A stretch of DNA of 64,000 nucleotides, taken from Adiantum capillus-veneris (Eukaryota > Streptophyta > Polypodiopsida > Polypodiales > Pteridaceae). The stretch covers positions 40,980,037 through 41,044,036 of the forward strand of contig CM043966.1 in the NCBI GenBank assembly GCA_014529385.2. The letters are read 5' to 3'. The notes beneath the pieces were generated by a model, which saw nothing but the letters and a program-made list of their open reading frames with translations, ran no database searches and had not been told where the DNA came from. Below, in pieces: positions 35,926-47,437 of this stretch. The translations under genes were made by a program, and so were the position numbers. Position 1 is the first letter of the stretch; every line of letters begins with the position of its first letter.

Positions 35926-36208
35926 CGCTACCCTACCCTCCCAAGCATCTACCTCCATTCACTCAACCAATTCCTCACCTCCTAGGTCACCTTCCCTCAG
36001 TACACTTCCCACCAACTGTGTTAAAGCAAGATCTTGAGCAAGCAGCCATTAGGGAGTTGACAAGCGTTGCGGCCAAGTGTGAACATAGAGTTTCCGACTT
36101 TCAAAGGACTCTCCATAGAGGATGTAGATGACCATGCTAGGAGAATTGCATCCCTCTGCAAGGGTCGTGGACTCAACAAAAAAGATGCCTACGTAGTGCT
36201 CTTCCTAT
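35926..36208 (+). pseudogene. Gag scrap of a Ty3/gypsy-type element
   Basis: With two or so frame changes the plus strand reads a proline-rich segment (LPYPPKHLPPF...), then a gag-like segment, FKGLSIEDVDDHARRIASLC (about 36105-36164), which stops where the G1 LTR begins near 36209. This looks like a gag interrupted by the G1 insertion. The family assignment rests only on resemblance to plant gypsy gag linkers. Confidence 0.4.
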
Positions 36209-37635
36209 CATAAAATCTAATATCTAACCAACCCAAATGATTTTCTCATATTAAACTGATCATTTAATATGGGAGAATAAACGGGAACAAGGGGTAGGAT
36301 ATAGACATGTGCTTATGGATCTATCTCAACATGTGGCCAAGGTTTTAAGGTCCAAATGAGAGATGGTCTGTCAAAGAGAAATGCTACCTAATGGAGCTTA
36401 AATACCTTAGGGTTAGCTTCATTAAAGACCTCCAAAGGTTAGTGTTAAAAAGTCCTTAGACCTAGGACCTTAAGCAAGCTGGGGCTGACCTTGAGGTGGG
36501 AGCCCTATCCAAGCTTGAGGTGCTTGTCGTGTTTGCTGACTAAGGTGCTTAAGGTGTTTGTGGGAACATTGCCCAAGCTCGAGGTGCTTGTCATGCTTAA
36601 ATGACTAAGGTGCCTGAAATGTTCAATTCAAACATGATCTCTCAAGAGGCATAAAAGATTGTCATGCTTAAATGACTAAGGTGGAGTGTTCAATTCATAC
36701 ATGACCTCTTAAGAAACATAAAAGACACATGTCAAGATCCTCCCCATTTTGCCCTCATGATGTGCTTGAATCCTATTGGATAAGCTTTAAAGGGATCCAA
36801 TGAGAATTTACTAATGCATTTAAATAAATAATTAAGCTCTTTCTCTTAAAGAGGGAGAAGAGGACACTTGTCCAAATGATATAATTAAATAATACAAGAG
36901 AGAAAGAGGGAGGGGTCGGCCAAGCATGAGAGGGGGGGTTGATTTGGGCATCCTTATACTCTCCCCCCCCTCCCCCCCCCCTCCCACACACACACACACT
37001 CATTGTGTGAAGTGCAAAGTGCAAGAGCTCCATCTCCTTCTCCAAGCTTGTTGAAAGTTGAGAGCCTACACCAACACTCTTGGCTATGGAATGCAAATCC
37101 AACCAAGAGCCATGCTTCAATGCTTAAGCTTTCCATTTTATTCATCTTCATTACTATGCTATTATGCTCTGCTAAGCAAGAAGAGTGATGATAAGTGAGG
37201 AATTATTTCTTTCTCCTATCAAATGCTTCTTCTTCCTCTTCCCTAACCTCATTCCTCGCTAGCTCTCTCCACCTTTGAAGGTGTTCGAAGCCTCGGGACT
37301 AAGGCCGGGGATGGTTAATGCTTTTACAAAGTTTATGTTATGCTCATAATGCATGAAGCTCACCATCTTCATTGCATCACCTAGGTCACAAGGAACACAA
37401 AGATTGTATTATACCAAGTCTCTCTTGATGGGAGAATCTATGATACAAAATCCGATTGGAGGGTCAAGTTCTCTAAACTCTCTCTCTTGCAAAATTATTT
37501 TTCATGCCAAGTTAATTAAGTATTATGGTTATGTTGCTATCGCTAATTAAGTTCACCCGCTATGTTCTCCAAGTAGTCTCACAAAAATGCACACTCTAAC
37601 TCTCTTAATTACGCTATTCTCACGTTTCCGTTACA
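36209..37635 (+). repeat. G1 5' LTR
   Basis: The start is inferred from the identical TCATAAAATCTAATATCTAA at 36211 and 42249. The end is the TTACA just before the PBS. It includes a short AG stretch and C runs (36895-36985) where the 3' LTR has long AG/CT tracts, and an internal ~73-bp tandem duplication. LTR ends are not the usual TG...CA at the 5' side, so the exact start is uncertain by a few bases. Confidence 0.7.
36586..36730 (+). repeat. ~73-bp tandem duplication in the G1 5' LTR
   Basis: Two units starting TGTCATGCTTAAATGACTAA lie at about 36588 and 36661. Each runs through GTTCAATTCA.ACATGA.CTCT to GGCATAAAAGA or a variant. A third, weaker relative (GGTGCTTGTC...GACTAAGGTGC) precedes them. 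Confidence 0.7.
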
Positions 37636-37636
37636 T

Positions 37637-37653
37637 TGGTATCAGAGCTATTG
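37637..37653 (+). promoter_or_regulatory. G1 primer binding site
   Basis: TGGTATCAGAGCTATTG, the plant initiator-Met PBS, one base after the LTR end. Confidence 0.9.
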
Positions 37654-38016
37654 GTTTCTCTTTTCTTGCTTAAGAAGAGAGGGACATGTTCATTGCAATA
37701 GGGTAAGTGGGACATGGATCTATTATCTTGGTTGAGAAGGACTTGTTTCGAGGTACCCCGTTGGGAACTAAAGTCTTAATAATGGAGTCTCTCGGGGCTT
37801 GCCTTTGGCTTAACATTATTGAGCTACGAGCAAGCTCAATAGGAACCATAATCAACCGAGGAATGTTAGACCCTCTCCATTAGTCTTTGCAATCAACAGT
37901 GTCTAAACCACGAGTGTGGTTGCTTGAGAACTAATTTTCAAAGGTAAAGAAGAGTAGCGACTAAGGTTTTTGAGGTACCAAAGCACAAAGTAATTCTATA
38001 CATAAGTTTAATTAGC

Positions 38017-38668
38017 ATGGCTGACAATAACCAAGATAGTAGAATGAACATTGATAACTTTGATTTTGCACATGAAGGTGCTAATGATAATTTCCCCATG
38101 TTTGTTAATTATCTTGTTACTAGGTTGCATCAAGCTATGGACAACCTTGCTTTACAAGCCGAAGTTACCCAACAACTTCGTGCTTATGGGATTTCCCTTC
38201 CTCTCCAAGAGGAGAGAGAGCTTCGGAGGCCTCTTGATGAGACTCTCAAAAGAAGACTCTCTCCCATAAGAGAGGAGGAATCCAAAGAACGAGAAATAAG
38301 TGAATCCCTAAGTTCCTCTGAAGATGTGGCTCCACGAAGACGGCAGTCTAAACGGTCGCCAACTCCTCCCAAGAGGAAATAGTCAACCCATAGTCCTTCT
38401 CCTCATTATTCCAAGAGGGAAGAGAGGAAACAAAGGAAGAAAAAGGAAAGAAAGAGGTCACCCTCTTCTCCTTCTTCTTCACCTTCATCCCCTTCCAATG
38501 AAAGAAATAGTTATTCTCCTAGAGAATACAAGAGGAGAGGACATCGCAAAACTTACCTCGCATGGCGAAGGTCCAAAAAGCTCAAGAAATTCAAAGAGGG
38601 AGGAAAGATTATCTCTTTTATCACCTATGATGGCACCTTCGGTGCCACTGACAAAATATTGGCCTTCA
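38017..38668 (+). pseudogene. G1 gag, N-terminal part with in-frame stop
   Basis: The ATG at 38017 (MADNNQDSR) opens a 121-codon frame ending at a TAG at 38380. The same frame then continues through a basic Ser/Arg-rich region (SPSPHYSKREER, SPSSPSSSP) and a segment KIISFITYDGTFGATDKILA. Near 38668 the sequence jumps into protease, so the gag core present in G2 (56.9-57.32 kb) has been deleted. G2 has TGA at exactly the same codon (122), which points to an ancestral TGG in both copies. Confidence 0.75.
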
Positions 38669-39110
38669 TCCAGCCCTGGCTCTACTCACAACTTCATATC
38701 TACGGAGTTGGCCACTAAGTTGGGCCTTCAAGCTTTTGAGATGGGAGATATTGTAATTGCCGATGGAGCTTTCAAGGGAGAGCAAGCCTCCATTGCTCCC
38801 TTGATTGGGAAGTTGAGGCTTCATGTCCAAAGCTACGTCGACAAAGGACTTTTTCATATGTCCTCTCCAACATGAGGATGTTATCCTAGGGGCACCATGG
38901 TTCAACCACATGGCTGCCAACATGAAGTTCCCTGAAAGGAGAATCTACTTCACCTATAGGGAAAAGAACATGTATATAGATGCTAGTGAGTCTGGTCGTA
39001 CTATACCACTTGTAAATTCACCTGCTTTTGATAAGTCAATGAAAAGCTCGATTGCTGTGTACATGATTCTTGTCAAAGAATCCACTCATGACCCTAAAGT
39101 TTTAGGTAAA
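38669..39110 (+). pseudogene. G1 aspartic protease remnant
   Basis: GSTHNFISTELATKLGL (about 38677-38727) is the gypsy protease active-site region (D-S/T-G/A-x-HNF type). The leading Asp codon has been lost at the deletion junction. Segments VILGAPWFN and PERRIYFTY (about 38878-38960) follow after a frame change. It is inactive. Confidence 0.7.
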
Positions 39111-39111
39111 G

Positions 39112-40245
39112 ATGATAGGAATTAGAGTTGTCAATTTTCTAAATGGATTCCAAGATGTGTTCATCAATGATATCCCTATGGACTTACCTCCAAAACGAGG
39201 GGATGATGACCATCGAATTGAGCTCCTACCAGGAAGCTCACCGCCTAACAAGCCTCCTTATCAAGTTTCCCAAGCTCAACAAGAGGAGATCATGAGGCAA
39301 GTACAAGAATTGGTAGACAAAGGGATGGTGAGACCTAGCTCCTCTCCCTTTTGTTCTCGAGTCCTTTTAGTGAAAAAGAAATATGACACATACCGCATGT
39401 GTGTGGACTATCGAGCACTAAACAGTTAGAAGATCTGTTTGATAAGCTACAAGGTTTGACCTACTTCAGTATGATTGACCTTCAAAGTGGCTATCATCAA
39501 ATAAGGACAGTGAATGAAGATATTGTAAAGACCATGTTTTGTACAATGTTTGGCTTTATGAATATCTAGTCATGCCTTTTGGTTTGACTAATGCACCGGC
39601 CATATTCAATCGTTTGATGGAGAAAATATTTAGACCCTACCGCAAGTTCACTGGAGTGTTCTGTGATAATATCATCATCTACTCCAAGTCCTTGGAGGAG
39701 CACACGCAACATCTCCAGGTGATTTTTTAAGCTTTGAGGGAGAACAAGCTTTTTATCAATCAAAAGAAGAGTGAATTTTTCCTTCAAGAGATTCAATACT
39801 TAGTTCACATTATCTCTCAAGATGGTATCCATATGGATCCATCAAAATTGGAGGTAATAAAAGCATGGCCTAATCCAAGGAATCTACATGAGCTAAGAAG
39901 CTTTATTGGTATGTATGCATACTATAGATGCTACATAGCAAAATTCTTTCAAATAGCAGGACCATTACATGACTTAACAAGGAAGAACGTTAAGTACTCA
40001 TGGACTGATAAAGAACAAAATGCTTTTGACAAGCTCAAAGAGAAGCCATTTGAGGTCCAATGTGATGCTTGTGGTGATTGGCTTGGAGAAGTTTTGCATC
40101 AAGAAGGGCATGCCATAGCATATGAGAGCCGAAGGCTCAATGCCGATGAACAGTTCTTGTGCATTTACAAAAAAGAACTTTTAGCTGTTCTACATGCCCG
40201 AAACATATGGAAGCACTATCTTTCGGGGACTCCATTTATTATGTG
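39112..40245 (+). pseudogene. G1 reverse transcriptase and RNase H, broken
   Basis: RT N-terminal part 39112-39429 (PPNKPPYQVS, GMVRPSSSPFCSRVLLVKKK, MCVDYRALNS). A deletion then removes the segment leading to QLEDLFDKL. PFGLTNAPAIFNRLM (39575) and the catalytic box follow, which reads FCDN (about 39657) where gypsy RTs have YxDD or FxDD. The thumb/connection (NQKKSEFF, 39755) and an RNase H part with ESRRLNADEQ (about 40123) end at about 40245, with a deletion shortening the RNase H N-terminus. Not functional. Confidence 0.8.
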
Positions 40246-40399
40246 AACGGGCCACCAAAGTCTCAAGTACTTTATGATGCAAACCAAGCTTTCCGACAAG
40301 CAAATGAGGTGGGAAATTTTTCTTTCATAATTTTATTTTCATATTGCTCATGTTGTTGGTAAGCACAATCAAGTAGCCAATGCACTTTCACGACGAAGA

Positions 40400-41896
40400 A
40401 GAGTTGATGCAGTGTCTATAGCAACTCACGATGACCTATCTTCTATGATAGATGAGTATGCTATTGACCCTGACTTTAAAGACATAATGCCAGCCCTTGC
40501 ATTGGAGAAGAAAGAAGAACCATTCACCTTGCAGGATGGTTATCTTCTCCACAGCAATAGGGTATGTGTTACCCAATCCCTTCGTGAGAAATTCATGTAT
40601 GAATCCCATGCTCCTCCCTATACAGGGCATAGAGGCATTCAACCTACTCTTCAAGGAGTAGAGATGTACTTATATTGGCCTACCATGAAAGTGGACATAC
40701 AAGAGTATGTTTCAAAATGTGTGGTATGCCAAAAGACTAAGTATGATAGAGGGAACCAACCTAGAGTACTCCAGCCATTGCCAATCCTAACTCACCATGG
40801 GAGAGTATATCTATGGATTTTATCTTTGGATTACCCAAGTCTATCCATTGGAATATGGGAACATGGACAATAGTTGACAGGTTTAGCAAGCAATCACACT
40901 TTATTCGTGTTAAAAAGACTATTAAGGCACACCAAATGGCAACTCTCTTCATATCTCAGATTTTCAAACGCCATGGATTGCCAACATCCATCGTGTCAAA
41001 TAAAGATCCTAGAATGACGAGCAATTTCTGGAAAGGTCTCTTTGAAAATCTAGGTACAAGATTGAATTTCACTTCGGCCTATCATCCACAAACGGATGGC
41101 CAAAGTGAGATAGCCAATCTTACGATACTCGATCTCTACGAAAGACTTATGCTACAGAAGTAGATCAACGCTCACAATGGGAGAAGTACTTACCCCTTGC
41201 AGAGTATGCGTACATTAATATTGTCCATACTACTATGGGAAAAGAACCTTTTGAGATCATAGAGGGAAGACCTAAAAGTCCCTTGCTACTTGAAGTACAT
41301 GGGAAGATCTTCGCTGCTGATGAGTATAGCCATGACCTACAAGAATCTTTTCAAAAGATTAAGGAGGCTATATCCATCTCTCAACAAAGGCAAAAAGTTG
41401 TTGCCGACAAGCACATAAGGGCCAACGTTCAAAGAAAATGATTGAGTCTTACTTATGTTTCCCAAGGCTTGATTGAGGCAAACTACGAGCAAAAATCCTA
41501 CAGGCCACCAAAAGTATTATGCTAAGTTAGCAAAAAGGTACTATGGTCCTTTCCAAATCTTAAAACCAATCAAATGAGATGGCCTATCAACTCAAGTTGC
41601 TCAGCCATTGGCTCATTCACAATGATTTTCATGTGAGCCTATTCAAGCCTTACAAAGACGAGCCACCAAAAGAACCAATAATTGAGGATTAGCCAGAGAT
41701 CAAAGATCAAGAAGAGGTGTTGTAGCCCCAATTGATTCTTCAACACAAAGACAAGGTCCTAAGACATGGTAAGACTATCTGACGGTATCTTATTAAATTT
41801 AAAAACTATCCTTTTGAAGATGCTAGATGGATGCAAGGAGAACAACTTAAGGATAGTATGAACCTTGTCAATCCCTACAATGCTACATTAGAGTAA
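40400..41896 (+). pseudogene. G1 integrase and chromodomain-like C-terminus, broken
   Basis: The HHCC zinc domain is at about 40600-40735 (H...GHRG, then CVVCQKTK). The catalytic core at 40805-41240 has MDFIFGLP, SNKDPRMTS (SDRD is usual) and HPQTDGQSEI. It is then frameshifted and stopped at 41161. The C-terminal region resembles the chromodomain of plant chromoviruses: HGKTI.RYLIKFKNYPFEDA at about 41767-41829, with TGA where CGA is expected, ending at TAA 41894. The chromodomain call is by sequence resemblance only. Confidence 0.65.
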
Positions 41897-42248
41897 GCAA
41901 ATGTACATGTTTCTTTTAAATGATCAATGGTTTTGTCTAATAAGACTAATTCTCTTTTTATTGTGCAAAAATTTAAATAGTATGCATGCTTAGAATCATG
42001 TTTGTGATGACGACGTCTCTCAAACACCAAGTGGAGTTTGTCACTCTACTTTGGGAGAATGAAATGGACTAAAGAGCAAACATGCTTGCAGTAACTAAGT
42101 CTCCCAAGCAACAAATGGATTAGTCGTCCATCTTGGAATGATGTTGTAGGGTAAAAGGGATCCTCTACCTACTAAAAAAAATAGACTAATGACTAAGACT
42201 TTATCTCTTCTACCTCATAGTCGAGGATGACTATAATGTCAAGAGAGA

Positions 42249-42304
42249 GGTAGTCATAAAATCTAATATCTAACCAACCCAAATGAGTTTCTCATATTAA
42301 ATAA

Positions 42305-42378
<74 letters not shown>

Positions 42379-42424
42379 CGACTAAGCATGAGAGTGGGGG
42401 CTGATTTGGGCGTCCTTATACTCT

Positions 42425-42472
<48 letters not shown>

Positions 42473-42912
42473 GTGTGAAGTGCAAAGTTCAAGAGCTCCA
42501 TCTCCTTCTCCAAGCTTGTTGAGAAGTTGAGAGCCTACACCAACACTCTTGGCTATGGAATGAAAATCCAACCAAGAGCCATGCTTCAATGCTTAAGCTT
42601 GCCATTTTCTTCATCTTCATTACTACGCTATTATGCTATGCTAAGCAAGAAGAGTGATGATAAGTGAGGAACTATTTATTTCTCTGATCGAATCTTCCCT
42701 ACTCTCATTCCCCGCTAGCTCTCTCCACCTTTGAAGGTGTTTGAGGCCTTGGGACTGAGACCGAAGATGGTAAATGCTTTTACAAAGTTTATGTTATGCT
42801 CGTGATGCATGAAGCTTTCCATCTTCATTGCATCATCTAGGTCACAAGGAACACAAAGACTGTATTGTACCGTCTCTCTTGATGGGAGAATATATAATAC
42901 AAAAGCCTATTT
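42249..42912 (+). repeat. G1 3' LTR, truncated, with expanded AG and CT tracts
   Basis: It matches 36211-36255, then jumps to the equivalent of about 36888 and continues to about the equivalent of 37455. It contains (AG) of about 72 bases (42305-42376) and (CT) of about 40 bases (42430-42469). The 5' LTR has only short irregular versions at these points. It ends abruptly near 42912 in unrelated sequence. Confidence 0.75.
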
Positions 42913-43435
42913 GAGGACTTCGGCTGTTAAGACAAGAGATTACCTGCCTTGAGGCTCTCTTAGCCGATTCATGTTATCCCATGGAGTAGTTTCTTGATAG
43001 TGATGCCATGCCTGCTTGCTATAGACAAAAATCATCATCTATAGAGTATGTACCTTGTGCATATAATCAATGATATAAAAGTGCACATTGTTTCATTCAT
43101 ATGCAACAAACATAAGGAAATATACAAATCTCAATTGTTATTGAGTAAAAGGTTACAGCTATAGGTAACTGCTGCAACAACATCAAGAGGAGAATCATCA
43201 ACAAAAATCATCGGAACAAACAAGATCTTACCTTGTCTTAAAGAATCGTCCGACTCCAGTGCCTGTAAAGACCACGTCAAGTTGAATCCACCATGATCAA
43301 AAGGCGGAGAATGATGCACTTTATAGAGTAGCCGATGTTATATCTGAAGCATAAACAATGATGGGGTGGAATTAATTCCACCTAATCATGCACAAAACGC
43401 ACTATTACTCCTCAGATTCGCTCGATTAAATCAGA
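42913..43435 (-). other. Exon-like segments of an unidentified gene (tentative)
   Basis: On the minus strand two segments look like exons. 43021 to about 42948 is preceded by TTTTTGTCTATAG and followed by GTAATC, with one open frame (KQAWHHYQETTPW...). 43319-43231 (HHSPPFDHGGFNLTW...) is followed by GTAAGATCTTG. I do not recognise a family. It could be a host gene remnant cut by the insertions on both sides, or chance. Confidence 0.25.
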
Positions 43436-44935
43436 TTGGGATATTCTGGTTTGGTCTTTATGCAAGTCGCAATGAGGCTTATTCCATTGTTGTGTAAAGA
43501 GCTGGAGTTGAAAATTATGCATGAGGAAGATAACATGGACACTTTCCTTGATGGTATCAAGGATATCAATGAGCAACTCATTTCTGTAGGCGAAGTCATT
43601 TTTGACAGTTCCCTTGTGCAGAATGTTCTCGATGCATTGCCAGATTCTTACGAGACTTTTCCTAGTACTTGGAGACTTACGACTCAAGGAAATCCCGATG
43701 ATGTCAAGTTTGATGCATTATGCACATTATTGTTCCAAGAGTCACTTTCAAGAAAAAATAGGGCTAAATAGCGTGCAGTTGAACATGATTTTGTTGCTAC
43801 TCAAAGAAAAGGTAGTAACAACAATGTACCCAATTCTCATGGTTCTTTAGCGAGTGGCAAATCACATGTTCCTAATGCTACTGCTGGCACACCTTATCTG
43901 GGAGTTTTGGTTAAAAAATGTAAAAAGAAGATGCGTTGCCATTAGTGATAAGCTAATGGTCTCTTGATAAAGCAATGTCCTAAATTGAAGGTAAAAGAGG
44001 CCAAGAAGAAAGAGGCTGGTTCCACTACAAGTGCAACTATTGTAGAATCTTCTGTGAAAGGAGATTGTGATGCTGATGTAGATGCAGAGTGGGCATTTAG
44101 TGTAGAATGCACTTATGATCCTTGTATCCATGATGCACGTATGCCAGTTGCTATAGATTCACATGTGTGGTACTTTAATAATGGTGCTACAAAGCACATT
44201 ACCTCACATCGTGACTTGTTTACCTCTCTCGAGTGTGTCCTTCATGGAAATACGGTCACTTGTGCCGACAATGCCTCTTATTCGATCAAGGGCTCGTTGG
44301 AAAGATTGTGCAGACTTCTGCGAATGGTAGTTATTTTCCACTTGTTGATGCACTTTATGTACCGATCAGAAAGAACCTTTTTTCTATATATGTACTTGTT
44401 GGACTTAGTCTTGTTGTCAAATTTGTGGATGACAGATATACGATACATGATCTCAGTTTTGGTGATGAAATTGTTTGCATCTTGCATTTTGTGTTGTGGG
44501 CTATATAAGCTCACTTTGTATGACAAGTGTGGGAAGAATTTTGTAAATGCAATTGTGGATTCAAAGGCTGCTTCAGATGCAAAACTTTGGCATGCACGTT
44601 TTGGGCATCTAGATTTTGCCAATTTGTTGCATTTGCAGAACTCTGATATGGTAGCTTCTTTGCCGCCTTTTGAAGCACTTGTGAAGCATGTTTGTGAAGG
44701 CGGTATTTTGGGTAAGATGCAACATTCAAAGTTTCCAAAGGATGGTTCAATTAGGACTACATACAAATTGCAACTTATGCATAGTGATATTTGTGGGCCT
44801 ATGCAATCTCCGTCCTTAGGCAATTACCTATTGTTTGTGACTTTCATTGATGATTAATCCAGGCATGCATGGATGTATCCACTTAAAGCTAAGTCCGAAG
44901 TGTTTATGTGCTTCAAGAAATTTTTGGCTAAGGTT
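43436..44935 (+). mobile_element. Internal fragment of a Copia-1 relative
   Basis: From about 43436 the plus strand matches Copia-1 gag (WDIL.. then a frameshift, then ELKIMHEEDNMDTFL) through the zinc-knuckle region. It continues through protease (WYFNNGATKHITS, about 44169; the catalytic DSG is changed to NNG), GAG-pre-integrase (LWHARFGHL) and the start of integrase (MHSDICGPM). A stop at 44855 and loss of similarity near 44935 end it. Both ends are truncated and no LTRs are seen. It gives the undisturbed version of the region folded back in Copia-1. Confidence 0.85.
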
Positions 44936-45700
44936 TAAGAAATGGATCCTTAGCTAATTTGGCACAGTTATAAGGATGGGAAGTGCAATTAATTACAACT
45001 TTGGAAGCCCCTGGCCCCTTTACACTCTTTGGCACTCAATTGTGTTACAACAAATATGGACTTTAATGAGATTTCTCATTACTAAATGAGGTTTTGATAC
45101 AGTAAGTGGGAATAAAAAATGACGATGACGTTCTTTTGAGGCTCCTGTTAGCTGAGCAGCTAACATTCGCCCCTCCTTGTATGTGTCATCCACGATCGGA
45201 CTACTTAGGCTGCTAAGTAGTGGTCAGGGGCTTCCGTGCTTCAGTCCGCTTTATGTGTTGCTCCAGTCCTTGTTGATGCTTGATCCGGAGTTCCTTGTCT
45301 TCTGTAGACATACATTGCATGTTATTCTTGTTCTTATGCTTAATGGCTGAATAGATCACAAAGCGAGCCCCCAAATTTGCGATGGTCGGGCCAAATATCT
45401 TGCTTCTGTAAGTGAAGAAACCCATGTAGAAGGCTTCTTCAAATGTCTACATGTAGTATGAGGGTAAGAACATACTGGTGCTAGGTTAGTAAACCCCCCT
45501 TGAACAGATAGGGTGTAGGTCAAAAAATTAGCTACCAATAAGTGGAGTTTTTGCTTCACTGCCAAACCTTGGGTTTAAGGTGTACCCAATAACCTCATGA
45601 GAAGCGGGAACAAAAAATAGGACTTAAGAACAAAGAATTGATAATTTGGGAGGTCTTACCACTCATGTGTGGCAATGTCTAGAGCCCCTACAATTTTCTT
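44936..45700. other. No gene; two short perfect hairpins
   Basis: No coding domain. GTTAGCTG-AG-CAGCTAAC (45147-45164) and CTACTTAG-GCTG-CTAAGTAG (45201-45220) are perfect inverted repeats 36 bases apart. They might be terminal structures of an unrecognised small element. Confidence 0.5.
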
Positions 45701-45779
45701 TTGACTAAAAACATGATAAGAAATTAACTAAAGAACATCATTGTCAATAGAACATATTGCAGGTTCTGTGTTTCCCTCA

Positions 45780-46623
45780 ATCATATGAATTTGATTTTTT
45801 CCCTTTTGAAAGCATCTGTTTGACGAATGATTTGTTTTACCACAGTGAACACAAGGATTCTTCTTGAAAAAATATTTTGTCTGATGATTGTTGCACCCAC
45901 AAATGGCACAAGATCTGGTTCCACTGAATGGTCTAGATGAAGCTGAGGTGGCATCATAATTTGTGACTGCATAGGCATTGGAAGTATAAGAAGAATTAAT
46001 GGGGGATACTACATTGGAGACTGTATATGCACTGAGAAAATAGTAGAATTGGTACTAGGTACCCTGCGTTCTTCTTCCTGCAATGAATTGATGATACCAT
46101 CCAAGGAGGGCAGCAGATCTTTCTCCTTTAACATAGTAACAATCTGATGAAATTTGTTAGGTAAACGTTTTAATAAAACGGCTATGAGATCTTCTGGTAC
46201 TAGGGCTTCAACATAAACAAGTTGAGTTTTAATACTCTTTAGCCGGTTAACTAAAAATGTAATATTTTCATCAGCACGCATAGTAAGAGAGTACAATTCC
46301 ATCTTTAGACTCATCATTGAATACTTGGCCTTAGCACCAAAAACCTTTTCTAGTTGTATCCAGGTAGTGCTAGCAGATTGCATGTCATCCAGATAATGAA
46401 TAAAATCATCTTCAAGAGATGTCAAAATTATACCTAATGCTTGCTCGTCCTTGTGTTGTTGCTCGACAGATAATGCTCTGGTGACTGTAGCGGATGTGCT
46501 AGATTTGTCAGTTGATAGAATCTTGACGATGCTCCACAAATTTTTCCGCATCAGATATCCCTTCACTTTAAATTGCCAGGTGTGGAAGCCGGTTCCGTTG
46601 AATTTATCCACCTTTGAGGCCAT
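45780..46623 (-). pseudogene. Copia-3 gag with two zinc knuckles
   Basis: The ATG at 46623 opens a 204-codon frame with the copia UBN2-type gag layout: GFHTWQFKVKGYL near the N-terminus, then ALGIILTSLEDDF, MKMELYSL-like and LLKRLPNKFH. It stops at 46009. The same frame continues to two knuckle motifs: CAICGCNNHQTKYF (last Cys changed to Phe) and CVHCGKTNHSSNRC (intact), around 45925-45830. Only the single stop separates the two parts. Confidence 0.8.
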
Positions 46624-47152
46624 ATGTCACGGATAGCTTGGTCCTGTTTGCTATGCTTGCAAATAATGATTGTGGTTAATAGAATTTTGAATTTCTTTTT
46701 AACATATCAGTGGATCCGTAGCACAACCAAACCTTCAAAACTACTTGAAAGAGTCAACAACAATTGAATTGCATTAATACCCCATTTGCAGTAGCTTAAA
46801 TTTGAATGCTGAGCATCGAGCAGCATGGAGTATGAAATCCCTTTTGCGAGCACGGGGTGTGAAATATTGCTTAAAGCTCAAAGACTCAACAAAATATAGC
46901 ATGTTAAATGGGATAACAAATAATCGAGCTCTATCTGTCTGTGTTAATGGGCGATGGTGTGGGTGATTTGTTTTGCTCGCAGCGAGTTACAAAAGGGTTT
47001 TTAGCAGCAAGTAGCATGTCGAAAACTCACCAAAAATCCAGGGCAAATAAGTTGATGTTGCTTTTGTTCAGTGTGCTGCAGTTCGACAGGCGTGCTTCCT
47101 CTTTGCAGGCGACTGCTCCCATGCCGTGTCGAGCCAAGGCCGAGAGCACCTT

Positions 47153-47164
47153 GCCCTGATATCA
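47153..47164 (-). promoter_or_regulatory. Copia-3 PBS-like site
   Basis: TGATATCAGGGC on the minus strand, two bases inside the LTR. It is a two-base variant of TGGTATCAGAGC. Confidence 0.6.
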
Positions 47165-47166
47165 GA

Positions 47167-47437
47167 TGTTGGGAAACAAAGAGCTATTGTGGATGGATTC
47201 GATGAGCCATGGCCTGCAGTAGCAATGGAGAACGAGAGAGCAAGTCGACACAGCAAGAAGAAAATGATACACTATATTTTTTATTGATAGATTGTGTAAA
47301 CAATAACCTTACATATATACCAAAAGAGGCTTCCATGCAAACTTAACTTGTAACTTCTTGTTTATCTGCATGCCATAAGGGCATGTGCCCGCGGGTATAC
47401 CGACAAATTAGCCAAACTCGGGCTTGAATACCTAACA
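47167..47437 (-). repeat. Copia-3 5' LTR
   Basis: On the minus strand it runs TGTTAGGTATTC ... TTTCCCAACA (about 271 bp), with TG/CA ends and a TATATATG motif near 47310. No second LTR is in the window. Its first bases resemble those of the G4 LTR at 63527. Confidence 0.65.

Larger units (their letters stand above)
36209..42912 (+). mobile_element. Ty3/gypsy element G1, degraded, truncated 3' LTR
   Basis: A 5' LTR of about 1.43 kb (36209-37635), PBS at 37637, gag start at 38017, protease, RT, RNase H, integrase and a chromodomain-like C-terminus (to 41896), then a 3' LTR starting about 42249. Integrase placed after RT/RNase H marks it as Ty3/gypsy. It is strongly decayed: an internal deletion from gag into protease, a deletion inside RT, many stops, and a 3' LTR lacking both an internal ~620-bp block and its end. 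Element G2 at 55 kb belongs to the same family. Confidence 0.8.
45720..47437 (-). mobile_element. 5' part of a second copia element (Copia-3)
   Basis: Minus strand: 5' LTR 47437-47167, PBS-like site at 47164, an untranslated leader, then a gag from 46623 and zinc knuckles to about 45800. No protease, integrase or RT was found to the left, so the element is truncated soon after gag. It is unrelated at sequence level to Copia-1 in gag and LTR. Confidence 0.7.
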
